Of a stretch of DNA of 64,000 bases, positions 23,722 through 31,048 are shown piece by piece. Both the position numbers and the translations under genes were made by a program. Positions within the stretch are counted from its first letter, which is position 1. The number at the start of each line of letters is the position of its first letter. The notes beneath the pieces are model-generated. The model had not been told where the DNA came from. It was given only the letters and a program-made list of their open reading frames with translations, and searched no databases. Source of the DNA: an uncultured Prevotella sp. (GTDB lineage: Bacteria > Bacteroidota > Bacteroidia > Bacteroidales > Bacteroidaceae); NCBI GenBank assembly GCA_946183415.1, contig CAMHAM010000011.1, forward strand, positions 1-64,000, read 5' to 3'.

Positions 23722-24228
23722 TCACTCCTTGGAAATCTGCCCTTTGACAGATGGGGAATAGGTGAAAATGAATTTAGCAACCTCAGACTCCTCCGATTTC
23801 CCCCTTCTGATGCTTACAGTATATTCCTCTCCCTCTGTGAGAGGGCCGATGTCGTATCCTAAGTCGTAGGGACAGACACAGTTGACACTGACAGGACCTT
23901 CCTGTGCCTTCTCTTCAATGATATACGTATGGTCATTCACGGTCATTGCTGCATAAATCCGTTCAACGGCGCACTCGAAAACGGCGTTATTGTGCGTGAT
24001 ACGTAATAGACCATTCTCTCTTGCTTCGTACTCAATGGTCTCGTCCTTAAACAATCCTCTTGTACTTGTAGTAGACTTACAGCCTGACACAGAGAAATTC
24101 TTGGGTGCAACATATCCATCAACAGGCGAGTCTTTATACCCAGTAACATCTTCACAGGCAGTAGCCAAACAGAGGACTGACGCCGCCAGGAAAGAATAAA
24201 CTATAAAACCATTTTTATTCATATTCAT
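23722..24228 (-). CDS. Small lipoprotein, copy 1 of a duplicated pair
   Basis: A 168-residue protein with a signal peptide and lipobox (CLATAC, then EDVTGYKDS). The mature part looks like an Ig-like or beta-sandwich domain of fibronectin-type length with conserved cysteines (FSVSGCKSTTSTRG, NCVCPYDLGYD). No family recognised. Bases 23834-24224 read identically to 25462-25852 in copy 2, while the last roughly 110 coding bases and the flanks differ. Start may be 24228 or the second ATG at 24222; the copies match from the second. A promoter-like motif (24248-24278) shared with three neighbours lies just upstream. Probably an exported surface or periplasmic protein. Confidence 0.8.
   Translation of the reverse strand: MNMNKNGFIVYSFLAASVLCLATACEDVTGYKDSPVDGYVAPKNFSVSGCKSTTSTRGLFKDETIEYEARENGLLRITHNNAVFECAVERIYAAMTVNDHTYIIEEKAQEGPVSVNCVCPYDLGYDIGPLTEGEEYTVSIRRGKSEESEVAKFIFTYSPSVKGQISKE
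23834..24224 (-). repeat. 391-bp tract identical to 25462-25852
   Basis: By eye I find no difference over 391 bases between the two lipoprotein copies, whereas about a dozen differences lie in the adjoining 110 bases. Confidence 0.85.
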
Positions 24229-24247
24229 AAAAATTTTGTCTTCTATT

Positions 24248-24278
24248 TATATAACTGATGAGATATACAAACCTTGCA
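24248..24278 (-). promoter_or_regulatory. Shared lipoprotein promoter motif, copy 1
   Basis: On the minus strand TGCAAGGTTTG, eleven bases, then AGTTATATA, about 20 bases before the start at 24228. The same layout precedes three other lipoprotein genes here. Confidence 0.5.
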
Positions 24279-24388
24279 AGGAACTAACACATATTTGCAA
24301 TTTTTAACTAAAATTTTCAAAAGCACCACCTATCCAACGCCTGTCCCCAGAGATACTCTACCCTATCCAGGCAAGCAATCAGCATCTA

Positions 24389-24452
24389 CCCATACTCTAA
24401 GCATACTCATAAGTAAGCCTAGAAGCAGGCTAGAATATGGCTAGAGTATGGG
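24389..24452. repeat. Inverted repeat with 11-bp arms
   Basis: CCCATACTCTA (24389-24399) and TAGAGTATGGG (24442-24452) are perfect reverse complements, with a smaller AGCCT/AGGCT pair inside. The RNA could fold into a two-step hairpin. Confidence 0.75.
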
Positions 24453-24465
24453 GCTGGCCCGGGAT

Positions 24466-24531
24466 TTAATTCCACAACTTTTTACTATTAATTCCAGAAC
24501 TTTTTACTATTAATTCTAAATAGTTCTACTA
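24466..24531 (+). repeat. Three 22-bp tandem units
   Basis: Units start with TTAATTC and end with ACTA; the first two differ at one base and the third is degenerate. A reverse-strand copy of 21 bases of the second unit occurs at 49692-49712. Confidence 0.8.
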
Positions 24532-24735
24532 TTAATACTAAAAAAATGCTATAGCTATTGGAATTTTCGTTACGACTATCGTAACAAAAAGTACGACTAT
24601 TGGAATGAAAGATACGACTATTGGAGTATAGTTGTCATACATAAATAAAAAGCGACCCTCCCGCACCTTCCGGCCACATGCTTAGGGGTCGGAAGGGTCA
24701 GAAGGGTCACAACCTTTCAGAGTATTTGCATTCTA

Positions 24736-25155
24736 TTAGGGTCTACCGCCTATTTTCTTATATTTCTTGTATTGGAGAAGTTCTGGCGAATTAGGACTGA
24801 ATGTGGTCATAGAATCAGGGAAAAATTCTGTGACGTAACAGTATTCCCCTTCTGAATTGTTCTCTTTACTGTCACCCTTGAGATAAAAGTGCTGTTCATC
24901 ATCAATTCCATAGGTACCGAAATGGCGTTCTTTGTACTCACCCCAATAGACTTCCCAACATAGGACTTCGCCATGGGATTTGAAGACGTAACCAACACGA
25001 CTGTCGAAGGTCTGACCAGTATACTGCCAGTAGCCCAAAAGCGGACGCAGAGCTGGCTCCACCTGCTCGACATCAAATTCATCATCACTACTGCTACAAG
25101 CAGTCATCATTCCTCCCAGCAGCACGATGGCTGCAATAATAAATAGTTTCTTCAT
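24736..25155 (-). CDS. Small lipoprotein of unknown function
   Basis: A 139-residue protein starting MKKLFIIAAIVLLGG with lipobox MTAC and a following SSSDDEFD spacer. The mature part has a lipocalin-like or DUF4488-like feel (LLGYWQYTGQTFDSRVGYVF, then beta strands with FYLKGDS), but I cannot name the family. Start codons at 25155 and 25182 are both possible; 25155 gives a normal-length signal peptide. It lies between the two copies of the duplicated lipoprotein and shares their promoter-like motif (25213-25243). Confidence 0.75.
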   Translation of the reverse strand: MKKLFIIAAIVLLGGMMTACSSSDDEFDVEQVEPALRPLLGYWQYTGQTFDSRVGYVFKSHGEVLCWEVYWGEYKERHFGTYGIDDEQHFYLKGDSKENNSEGEYCYVTEFFPDSMTTFSPNSPELLQYKKYKKIGGRP

Positions 25156-25212
25156 GATTAAACAATTAAATCTAACTTTCATCTTTGCTCTCTTTTTCTA
25201 TGGTTCTTTACC

Positions 25213-25243
25213 TATATAACTGATAGGCCCCTCAAACCCTGCA
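25213..25243 (-). promoter_or_regulatory. Shared lipoprotein promoter motif, copy 2
   Basis: TGCAGGGTTTG, eleven bases, AGTTATATA on the minus strand, ahead of the gene starting at 25155 or 25182. Confidence 0.5.
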
Positions 25244-25281
25244 CGATCTCGCTGAAATTTATGGTTTTTTAATCATTCGAA

Positions 25282-25312
25282 GGGCGCAATGGTTCCAAGC
25301 CCCATTGCGCCC
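25282..25312. terminator. Hairpin after lipoprotein copy 2
   Basis: Same GGGCGCAATGG/CCATTGCGCCC stem as at 23687-23717 with a slightly different loop. It is duplicated along with the gene, but lies 37 bases from the stop rather than 4. Confidence 0.7.
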
Positions 25313-25349
25313 ACCTATTTGCATTTATGTGTCTATCATGGGACAATTT

Positions 25350-25850
25350 TCATTTTCTGGAAATCTGCCCTTTGACAGTTGGGGAATAAGTGAAAATGAA
25401 TTTGGCGACCTCAGACTCTTCCGATTTCCCCCTTCTGATGCTTACTGAATATTCCTCTCCTTCTGTGAGAGGGCCGATGTCGTATCCTAAGTCGTAGGGA
25501 CAGACACAGTTGACACTGACAGGACCTTCCTGTGCCTTCTCTTCAATGATATACGTATGGTCATTCACGGTCATTGCTGCATAAATCCGTTCAACGGCGC
25601 ACTCGAAAACGGCGTTATTGTGCGTGATACGTAATAGACCATTCTCTCTTGCTTCGTACTCAATGGTCTCGTCCTTAAACAATCCTCTTGTACTTGTAGT
25701 AGACTTACAGCCTGACACAGAGAAATTCTTGGGTGCAACATATCCATCAACAGGCGAGTCTTTATACCCAGTAACATCTTCACAGGCAGTAGCCAAACAG
25801 AGGACTGACGCCGCCAGGAAAGAATAAACTATAAAACCATTTTTATTCAT
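25350..25850 (-). CDS. Small lipoprotein, copy 2 of a duplicated pair
   Basis: A 166-residue lipoprotein with the same signal peptide and lipobox as copy 1, differing in the protein mainly near the C-terminus (EEYSVSIRR for EEYTVSIRR, SPTVKGQISRK for SPSVKGQISKE). The N-terminal roughly 130 codons are identical at DNA level. The upstream leader differs from copy 1 beyond the first few bases, although both have the shared promoter motif. Tandem duplication followed by gene conversion, or a very recent partial duplication, would explain the mosaic. Confidence 0.8.
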   Translation of the reverse strand: MNKNGFIVYSFLAASVLCLATACEDVTGYKDSPVDGYVAPKNFSVSGCKSTTSTRGLFKDETIEYEARENGLLRITHNNAVFECAVERIYAAMTVNDHTYIIEEKAQEGPVSVNCVCPYDLGYDIGPLTEGEEYSVSIRRGKSEESEVAKFIFTYSPTVKGQISRK

Positions 25851-25852
25851 AT
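25462..25852 (-). repeat. 391-bp tract identical to 23834-24224
   Basis: Second member of the identical tract; boundaries are the last mismatch in the 3' part of the gene and the divergence just upstream of the start codon. Confidence 0.85.
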
Positions 25853-25872
25853 GCCGAAAACTTTTGTTTATT

Positions 25873-25903
25873 TATATAACGGATAAAGAACTGAAATCAT
25901 GTA
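25873..25903 (-). promoter_or_regulatory. Shared lipoprotein promoter motif, copy 3
   Basis: TACATGATTTC, eleven bases, CGTTATATA on the minus strand, 23 bases before the start at 25850. Confidence 0.45.
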
Positions 25904-26622
25904 CAAAGTTTTATCTTGCAAAAGTAATCTATATATATTCTTTCATCAGTACTTGTCGATGTGTTCTTCTTATATTCTATGATATCAAAGTCCAAGATGT
26001 TCCATTCTTTTTGCATATCTTCTGGAATGTCACTTATATTAACAGAGATGGTGTTCCACTCGTGAATGGTATTATTAAGAGGATGCTCTTCTGGAGTTGA
26101 TCGTACAACCAAGTGTATGATATCATCTTTTATTTCATAGATTTCACCACTAAAACAACCATGCACTGCTGTGTGCTGATAATTCTGATAATCACGTATT
26201 TCAGTTATAATGATACAATATGATGTACTGTCTGCAGTCAGCAATACAGGTGGAATTTCAGAAATGGGTATTTTTGAACTAATGTGATAACGATATAGAT
26301 CTCCAGAATAATAAACCCTCTGAGAACTGTCCGTTTGGAAAGTTTCAGGTAAGCTCATGCATACATAAGCACCATTACCTAAACGTTCTCGTCTCGAATC
26401 TCGAATATACCAATTATTGATACCTTTACTGAAATATGTGACTCCAACAATATTTGAAACAGATGCCACCACATCACCTACAACGTAACTGCTATCTTGT
26501 GTCTCTAGCGGAATAATCGGGTCAACTATTGGTTCCAACTCTTGATTACTACTACTGCATGCTGACAATCCTGACAGCATCAGCCAGAGACCACACACCC
26601 ATAAAACATTATACTTAATCAT
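25897..26622 (-). CDS. Lipoprotein of unknown function
   Basis: A 241-residue protein with signal peptide and lipobox LSAC followed by SSSNQELEP. The rest is probably beta-rich, with VYYSGDLYRYHISSKI and a C-terminal stretch ending YIDYFCKIKLCT. No family recognised. It is AT-richer than the housekeeping genes. It lies directly downstream of the TPR/helix-turn-helix gene and carries the shared promoter motif 19 bases before its ATG, so it may be part of the same regulated lipoprotein set. Confidence 0.75.
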   Translation of the reverse strand: MIKYNVLWVCGLWLMLSGLSACSSSNQELEPIVDPIIPLETQDSSYVVGDVVASVSNIVGVTYFSKGINNWYIRDSRRERLGNGAYVCMSLPETFQTDSSQRVYYSGDLYRYHISSKIPISEIPPVLLTADSTSYCIIITEIRDYQNYQHTAVHGCFSGEIYEIKDDIIHLVVRSTPEEHPLNNTIHEWNTISVNISDIPEDMQKEWNILDFDIIEYKKNTSTSTDERIYIDYFCKIKLCT

Positions 26623-26640
26623 AATAAAAACATATTTATA

Positions 26641-26671
26641 TATATAACTGGCCAGTTCTCTAAATCTGGCA
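26641..26671 (-). promoter_or_regulatory. Shared lipoprotein promoter motif, copy 4
   Basis: TGCCAGATTTA, eleven bases, AGTTATATA on the minus strand, 19 bases before the start at 26622. Confidence 0.45.
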
Positions 26672-26748
26672 CGAGAAGTACTCGTATTTAACCGTATTTA
26701 ACAATTTTCTTAAAAGTGCCACCATTTATGTGGGTTCAAAATCAGCAG

Positions 26749-26756
26749 CAAAGATA
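26749..26756 (-). promoter_or_regulatory. -7 box TATCTTTG upstream of the 241-residue lipoprotein
   Basis: Minus-strand TATCTTTG about 127 bases before the start at 26622. It would give a long leader and is an alternative to the shared motif closer to the gene. Confidence 0.4.
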
Positions 26757-26836
26757 AAAAAGGATGGACGGTACGCCAAAAAATAACGTTGAAAATGATT
26801 TCACAACGTCATATAAAGTCTTTTCACATGTTTCTC

Positions 26837-28291
26837 TTAATAACCAATTTTGGCGATTTCATCGTCAAAATCATCACCGCTACCTTCTTTTCCAAATATT
26901 CGTTTGAGAAGACTCTTGCGGATATTTGAAACATACGACGGAGCACATTTCTTCAATCTAGCAATCTCAATCGGCATCAGATGAACACGTATCATCAGAC
27001 AGACATCATACTCTATGTCTGTTAACGGACGGTCATCTGGATTCACAATTTTGGGGAAATCTGGTATTTCACGTTCAACAAGGGCGCGAAGTTGCTTCCA
27101 ATCCTCCAAACCTGGTTGCACTGGCGGGTTGGATTTCGCCATCTTCCTCAATCTGTGAGTAATCTCTGCATTCTTTAAGCGATAATCCAAAGCTGCTTTC
27201 TTGAAAAGATTGTATTTCTTGGAGAATTGAAGCAGAATAATAATAACGCAGCTGACAACCAAAGCAAGAATCAGCCAAGCCCTTTCTGCCTCTCGCGCCT
27301 TTTGCTCTGCGAGCTGTTTTTTATGGTTATAGTTGTAGGATGCCTGAAGTTTCTGGATATTCTGCATTTCAGATAAAGTATAGGCAGAATCATTAAGCTT
27401 ATAACTTATACTCGCATATTTAGCGATAGAATCTACATTTTTTCTTCTTTCGTAAACTTCCTGAAGGCATTTATTCCCAACAATCTTATTATTCAAATCT
27501 TTACCAGATGCTAATTCTTTCATGAATAAAAATTCAGCAGAGTCAAGATTATTAATTGCCAAATAATATCTACCTTTTATACTATAATAGATTTCCCTTC
27601 CTTTTTCTATATTACCAAATTCATCGAACAGATTAGACTTCGTTTCATATAAATCGATAAATCTTTTTGCCCTAGCAAAATCGTGCATTTCCAATAATGA
27701 AGGAATCGCACTTCCTAAGGTTTGAGCAGCACGTTCAATCCTATTCACCTCCATGAATTTGTCATATGCTCTTTCCCTGATTATGACAACTGAGTCATAT
27801 ATATGCAAGAAATCGTAGGCTTCAGCCTGTTGCGCAAAACACTCAATCGCTTGCAAAGTATCTTTCCCTCTCCATGCATAGTATTCTGCCAAGCGAAGTT
27901 CACTGAGTTGGCTACGAGGCTGAATCTGCATGTTAAAGATCACCGCCTTCTGTGCATGTATGCGGCTTAGGACTTTGTAATCGCAATCTGTAGACGTGGT
28001 ATCTGCACAATCGGCTGCCTCGTTGTAGATCTCCAAGGCGCGAGGCAACTCGCCCATAAAATAATAGGTACGCCCGAGCATATAACGGGAGCGCATACGC
28101 TCATTGCTCGACCCGTGACGGTCGAAATAGGCTACAAGGGCTTCTGCCAGTGAATCGTTCAGCAACTCTTTGCCAGCACGGTTAGTGGCCTCCAGCTCTT
28201 CCAACAGCTGAAGCATCTGCGCCTTATTGCCCGTACACCCCACCATCAGGCATACGGCGGCTATGATTGCTATGACTATCGATTTCTGCAT
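26837..28291 (-). CDS. TPR lipoprotein with membrane helix and C-terminal helix-turn-helix
   Basis: A 484-residue protein. It has a signal peptide with lipobox MVGC, then TPR-like helical pairs (for example RYMLGRTYYFMGELPRALEI), a membrane helix near residue 340 (AWLILALVVSCVIIILLQF), a coiled segment, and a C-terminal LuxR-like helix-turn-helix (LTDIEYDVCLMIRVHLMP, then KKCAPSYVSNIRKSLLKRIF). Similar Bacteroidetes proteins are membrane-tethered regulators that sense through the TPR part. The start at 28291 gives a standard leader of 21 bases from the -7 box; an in-frame ATG at 28303 is only nine bases from it. It heads a minus-strand run of lipoprotein genes and may control them; that link is inference. 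Confidence 0.8.
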   Translation of the reverse strand: MQKSIVIAIIAAVCLMVGCTGNKAQMLQLLEELEATNRAGKELLNDSLAEALVAYFDRHGSSNERMRSRYMLGRTYYFMGELPRALEIYNEAADCADTTSTDCDYKVLSRIHAQKAVIFNMQIQPRSQLSELRLAEYYAWRGKDTLQAIECFAQQAEAYDFLHIYDSVVIIRERAYDKFMEVNRIERAAQTLGSAIPSLLEMHDFARAKRFIDLYETKSNLFDEFGNIEKGREIYYSIKGRYYLAINNLDSAEFLFMKELASGKDLNNKIVGNKCLQEVYERRKNVDSIAKYASISYKLNDSAYTLSEMQNIQKLQASYNYNHKKQLAEQKAREAERAWLILALVVSCVIIILLQFSKKYNLFKKAALDYRLKNAEITHRLRKMAKSNPPVQPGLEDWKQLRALVEREIPDFPKIVNPDDRPLTDIEYDVCLMIRVHLMPIEIARLKKCAPSYVSNIRKSLLKRIFGKEGSGDDFDDEIAKIGY

Positions 28292-28311
28292 TTTGTTCAC
28301 CATTTCGGTTG

Positions 28312-28319
28312 CAAAGATA
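28312..28319 (-). promoter_or_regulatory. -7 box TATCTTTG for the TPR regulator gene
   Basis: Minus-strand TATCTTTG ends nine bases before the ATG at 28303 and 21 bases before the ATG at 28291. Confidence 0.6.
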
Positions 28320-28394
28320 CAACAATGTTTCGTAATTTGCTCACTATATTATTAAATAATGTGTAAAAAGTTTGGCTGTTCGGAGAAAACTTAC

Positions 28395-28402
28395 TACCTT
28401 TG
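28395..28402 (+). promoter_or_regulatory. -7 box TACCTTTG for tRNA-Leu
   Basis: TACCTTTG 37 bases before the 5' end of the tRNA. Confidence 0.55.
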
Positions 28403-28438
28403 CAGTCGCTAAAGCCGTAAAGCTCGAGCATATCGGGC

Positions 28439-28524
28439 GCCGCAATGGTGGAATTGGTAGACACGAGGGACTTAAAATCCCTTGACCCGAAACGGTCGTG
28501 CGGGTTCGAGTCCCGCTCGCGGCA
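28439..28524 (+). tRNA. tRNA-Leu (anticodon UAA)
   Basis: An 86-base class II tRNA. Acceptor stem GCCGCAA pairs with TCGCGGC (one A-C mismatch), the anticodon stem-loop has GGGA-CTTAAAA-TCCC with TAA in the loop, a variable arm follows, and the T arm reads GCGGGTTCGAGTCCCGC. CCA is not encoded. The 3' end is the insertion site of the element that follows; the tRNA remains intact. Confidence 0.93.
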
Positions 28525-28525
28525 C
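28512..28525 (+). other. Left attachment core (attL) in the tRNA-Leu 3' end
   Basis: CCCGCTCGCGGCAC covers the 3' half of the T stem, the acceptor 3' strand, the discriminator base and one further base. The same 14 bases recur at 32910-32923. Confidence 0.75.
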
Positions 28526-28605
28526 ACCAGTACTTTGATAGAGTGCTAAAACGCTGGAAATCAGCCCCTTTTGTTTTGGGGAATTTTTAGTTTTAATTGA
28601 TTAAG

Positions 28606-28672
28606 GTATACGAATTGGGCTAAAACGTATACATTTTCCGTATACATGGAAATGTTTCTTTTAGTCGTATAC
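28606..28672. promoter_or_regulatory. Four CGTATAC motifs near the left end of the element
   Basis: GTATACG at 28606-28612 and CGTATAC at 28626-28632, 28639-28645 and 28666-28672. Two more copies lie near the right end (32672-32678, 32862-32868). They are candidates for recombinase arm-type or excision-factor sites. Confidence 0.5.
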
Positions 28673-28729
28673 TCGGCATAATTCCAATCCCAGTCAATTT
28701 ATTGTTAAATCAATTAAAACTGCTTAATT

Positions 28730-30163
28730 ATGGCAACAAAAATTAGTGTTAGATTGAATGGGAGGAAACAAGTTGCATTGTTCCTTAGTAACTCAACCCC
28801 CTTTGTTATTGAGGGAAAAGTGGTGTTTAAGCCATTCTACAGACCCACAACGACAATCAAAAGAACTTGTGACTACTTTAATATCCCAGTACCCAAAGAA
28901 CTTGATATTAAGACTATCTTTAAGCCTAAGACGTTCTTTGATATTAGCGTTTGCGGCAAACTTGGTGCTGATAACAACAAAAGGATTATTGACTTTGTTG
29001 AGGCTTGCAACGCTGCATTGATTAAACACTCAGAGTTTAAGACTGCAAAAGAGGTGGCAACGTTTGTACTGGGAGGCTGCAAAAAAGAAAGCCTCAACGC
29101 ATCAATTACGTTTGCCGATTTTTTGGATATTGTGATTAACGACCAAAGGGGAAAAGAAGAAAATCCCAATTCCAATAACTTTCAAGTGTACATAACCCTT
29201 AAGAACTCGCTTAAGAACTGGGAAAAGTACAACTCTATTATTTCAGACCTTAAGCAAGCCGACTTTGAAAACCTTTCTGCTTACCTCAAAAACAGAAAAG
29301 GCAAAAACGGCAAAAAGGGTGCAAACTTTGAAAGAATGATGCAGTGTTATAGAGCCGTTATAAATGCCGCAATAAGTCAACGCTACAACAAAGTAACTGG
29401 GTGCAACGAAAGCAATAAAGTTGTATTGGATAAACAGAACCCAACAACCCGACTAAAGCAACGCTCCAACAAATCATTTGTGGAAATATACAGAGAAAAA
29501 GAACTGGAGGGGGCACTCACTTTTGAACAAGTTGAGGCTTTCAAGAATTTCGACTTGTATACTATAGATGTCAAAATACCCAGTTGGCACAATCATAAGA
29601 AATACGAATATACCCCCAAAATGGAAAATGTCGAATTGTGGTACGACATTCTTAAATTTATGCTTTCTGCTGGTGGCATCAGACCAATTGACGCTATTAG
29701 GATAAAAATTGAAAATATAGATTTTGAGCATAACAGAATTATATACTTGCCACATAAAGAAAACAGATTTGCGAATGATGACAAAGAACTATCTAAACAT
29801 TTGGTTTCCGTTTCCTTTAATGCTGAAATGCTGGAAATTATAAACAAGTATATTGATAAAAGCGTCAATGGCTTTCTGTTTCCATGCCCCTGCAATATTC
29901 GTGACAATGGCAAACACAACTATAAGCGTATTGACCAAGTTAAAGAGTGCATGAATGCTTTATTGAAAGAAATCGGAATTGCAATGGGGCTTTCATTCAA
30001 GCCTACAAATTACACTATAAGAAAAACCGCTATTACTTGCAATGCCGATACAGAATATAAAGCACTCAAACTTGCTGCAATGGAGAAAGCCGCCAAAGAC
30101 GGTGGAACTTCATTAAGATACGTAAAAGAAACGTATTACAAACCAGTAAACAACGTGTATTAA
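28730..30163 (+). CDS. Divergent tyrosine recombinase (integrase) of the element
   Basis: A 477-residue site-specific recombinase. It has an N-terminal arm-binding-like region, a SAM-like core-binding region (ITFADFLDIVIN through KSFVEIYREKELEGA) and a C-terminal catalytic domain. Arg in SAGGIRPIDAIRI (about 318), Lys in LPHKENR, Arg in YTIRKTAIT (about 431) and Tyr in VKETYYK (about 469) fit the family. Box II has Tyr (about 428) where HxxR normally has His, and the later GH motif reads GG, so two usual active-site histidines seem missing. It lies 205 bases from the tRNA and presumably integrates and excises the element. ATG at 28730 follows an A/T-rich leader. Confidence 0.85.
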   Translation: MATKISVRLNGRKQVALFLSNSTPFVIEGKVVFKPFYRPTTTIKRTCDYFNIPVPKELDIKTIFKPKTFFDISVCGKLGADNNKRIIDFVEACNAALIKHSEFKTAKEVATFVLGGCKKESLNASITFADFLDIVINDQRGKEENPNSNNFQVYITLKNSLKNWEKYNSIISDLKQADFENLSAYLKNRKGKNGKKGANFERMMQCYRAVINAAISQRYNKVTGCNESNKVVLDKQNPTTRLKQRSNKSFVEIYREKELEGALTFEQVEAFKNFDLYTIDVKIPSWHNHKKYEYTPKMENVELWYDILKFMLSAGGIRPIDAIRIKIENIDFEHNRIIYLPHKENRFANDDKELSKHLVSVSFNAEMLEIINKYIDKSVNGFLFPCPCNIRDNGKHNYKRIDQVKECMNALLKEIGIAMGLSFKPTNYTIRKTAITCNADTEYKALKLAAMEKAAKDGGTSLRYVKETYYKPVNNVY

Positions 30164-30172
30164 TAACCAACT

Positions 30173-30202
30173 GGGAACACTTCCAAACTTGGGGGTGTTC
30201 CC
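30173..30202. terminator. Hairpin between integrase and sigma-factor gene
   Basis: GGGAACAC and GTGTTCCC pair perfectly around a 14-base loop, ten bases after the integrase stop and 18 bases before the next ATG. There is no strong T run, so it could be an attenuator or RNA-stability element. Confidence 0.5.
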
Positions 30203-30219
30203 TTAATCCCTACAACGTC

Positions 30220-30837
30220 ATGAAATCAGCCTCAACGAAACAAGAATTATTTGATATGTACGTTTCCCCAAACTTGGATTATTGCCGAAACGTAACATTA
30301 AGATATTTGTCCCCCGACATGGATTTTGAACAGACATTTGCAGACATACAGACCAAACTATATAAATCCGTGCCGTATTACGACCCAAACAAGCCCATCA
30401 AGACGTTTTTGCACGTCTGCATTAAGAATTATATCTATAGCCAAATTAAGAGCCTCAGAAAGGAAAAGAGCATATTTATAAGACTTAGTAACATGAGCAA
30501 TGCCCAACAACCAGCGACACACCCCAACACTGGCACTTTCAGAGCCTCAGACTTTGCCAACACTGGGAGGTTCGCTTTCTCCGATATGACATATAAAGCC
30601 ATCATGGCATTAAAGCCGATAGATAGAAAGATTTTCCTATTACACTATATCGACAATGAAACGATACAAGAAATAAGTCAAACGATTGGTATAGATGCGG
30701 CCAATATAAAACAAAGATTATTTCAGTCTATGGAAATAGTAAAATATAAGGTTACTGGAACGACCCCCCGACACACTTCTACTTACTACTACCTTAGTAA
30801 ATCAAAAGTGCTCAATAATAAAGTTATTCAAAGTTAA
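30220..30837 (+). CDS. Small sigma-70-like factor carried by the element
   Basis: A 205-residue protein with the two-domain plan of ECF-size sigma factors. The N-terminal half has a region-2-like helix set (YYDPNKPIKTFLHVCIKNYI then YSQIKSLRKEK). After a Ser/Thr/Gln linker comes region 4 with ALKPIDRKIFLLHYIDNETI and the recognition-helix part QTIGIDAANIKQRLFQS. It would direct RNA polymerase to element or host promoters. The linker and a basic C-terminal tail of about 30 residues are unusual. No anti-sigma gene is next to it. A phage-type regulator with a borrowed sigma fold is the alternative. Confidence 0.75.
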   Translation: MKSASTKQELFDMYVSPNLDYCRNVTLRYLSPDMDFEQTFADIQTKLYKSVPYYDPNKPIKTFLHVCIKNYIYSQIKSLRKEKSIFIRLSNMSNAQQPATHPNTGTFRASDFANTGRFAFSDMTYKAIMALKPIDRKIFLLHYIDNETIQEISQTIGIDAANIKQRLFQSMEIVKYKVTGTTPRHTSTYYYLSKSKVLNNKVIQS

Positions 30838-30913
30838 TTATTACGCTGGCTTGCTTTGCCCGATAGCTATTATTATATGAGCATTTTAATTGATTAGGTA
30901 AGACTATTCGCAT

Positions 30914-30943
30914 AACTGGGGGTGTTGTGAAATACTCCCAGTT
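30914..30943 (+). terminator. Intrinsic terminator after the sigma-factor gene
   Basis: AACTGGGGGT with ACTCCCAGTT (one G-T pair) around a ten-base loop, followed by AGTTTTATAT. It separates the first two element genes from the resolvase pair. Confidence 0.65.
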
Positions 30944-31048
30944 AGTTTTATATATTCAAGTATCTTTTCGATTTTAGTTAAATCTATGGCGCAAATGTTA
31001 AAACGACTTATGTGAGATTGACCTCCGATATATTTACACTACTATTTC

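Larger units (their letters stand above)
24229..24735. other. 507-bp repeat-rich intergenic region
   Basis: No credible gene. It holds the shared lipoprotein promoter motif near its left edge, a CCCATACTCTA/TAGAGTATGGG inverted repeat (24389-24452), three 22-bp tandem units (24466-24531), and direct repeats of TACGACTATTGGA between about 24590 and 24630. It is AT-rich in the centre. Confidence 0.8.

Noticed and set aside
24229..24735. CRISPR-like array in the repeat-rich spacer
   Set aside because: The 22-bp units are directly adjacent without unique spacers, and no cas gene is near.
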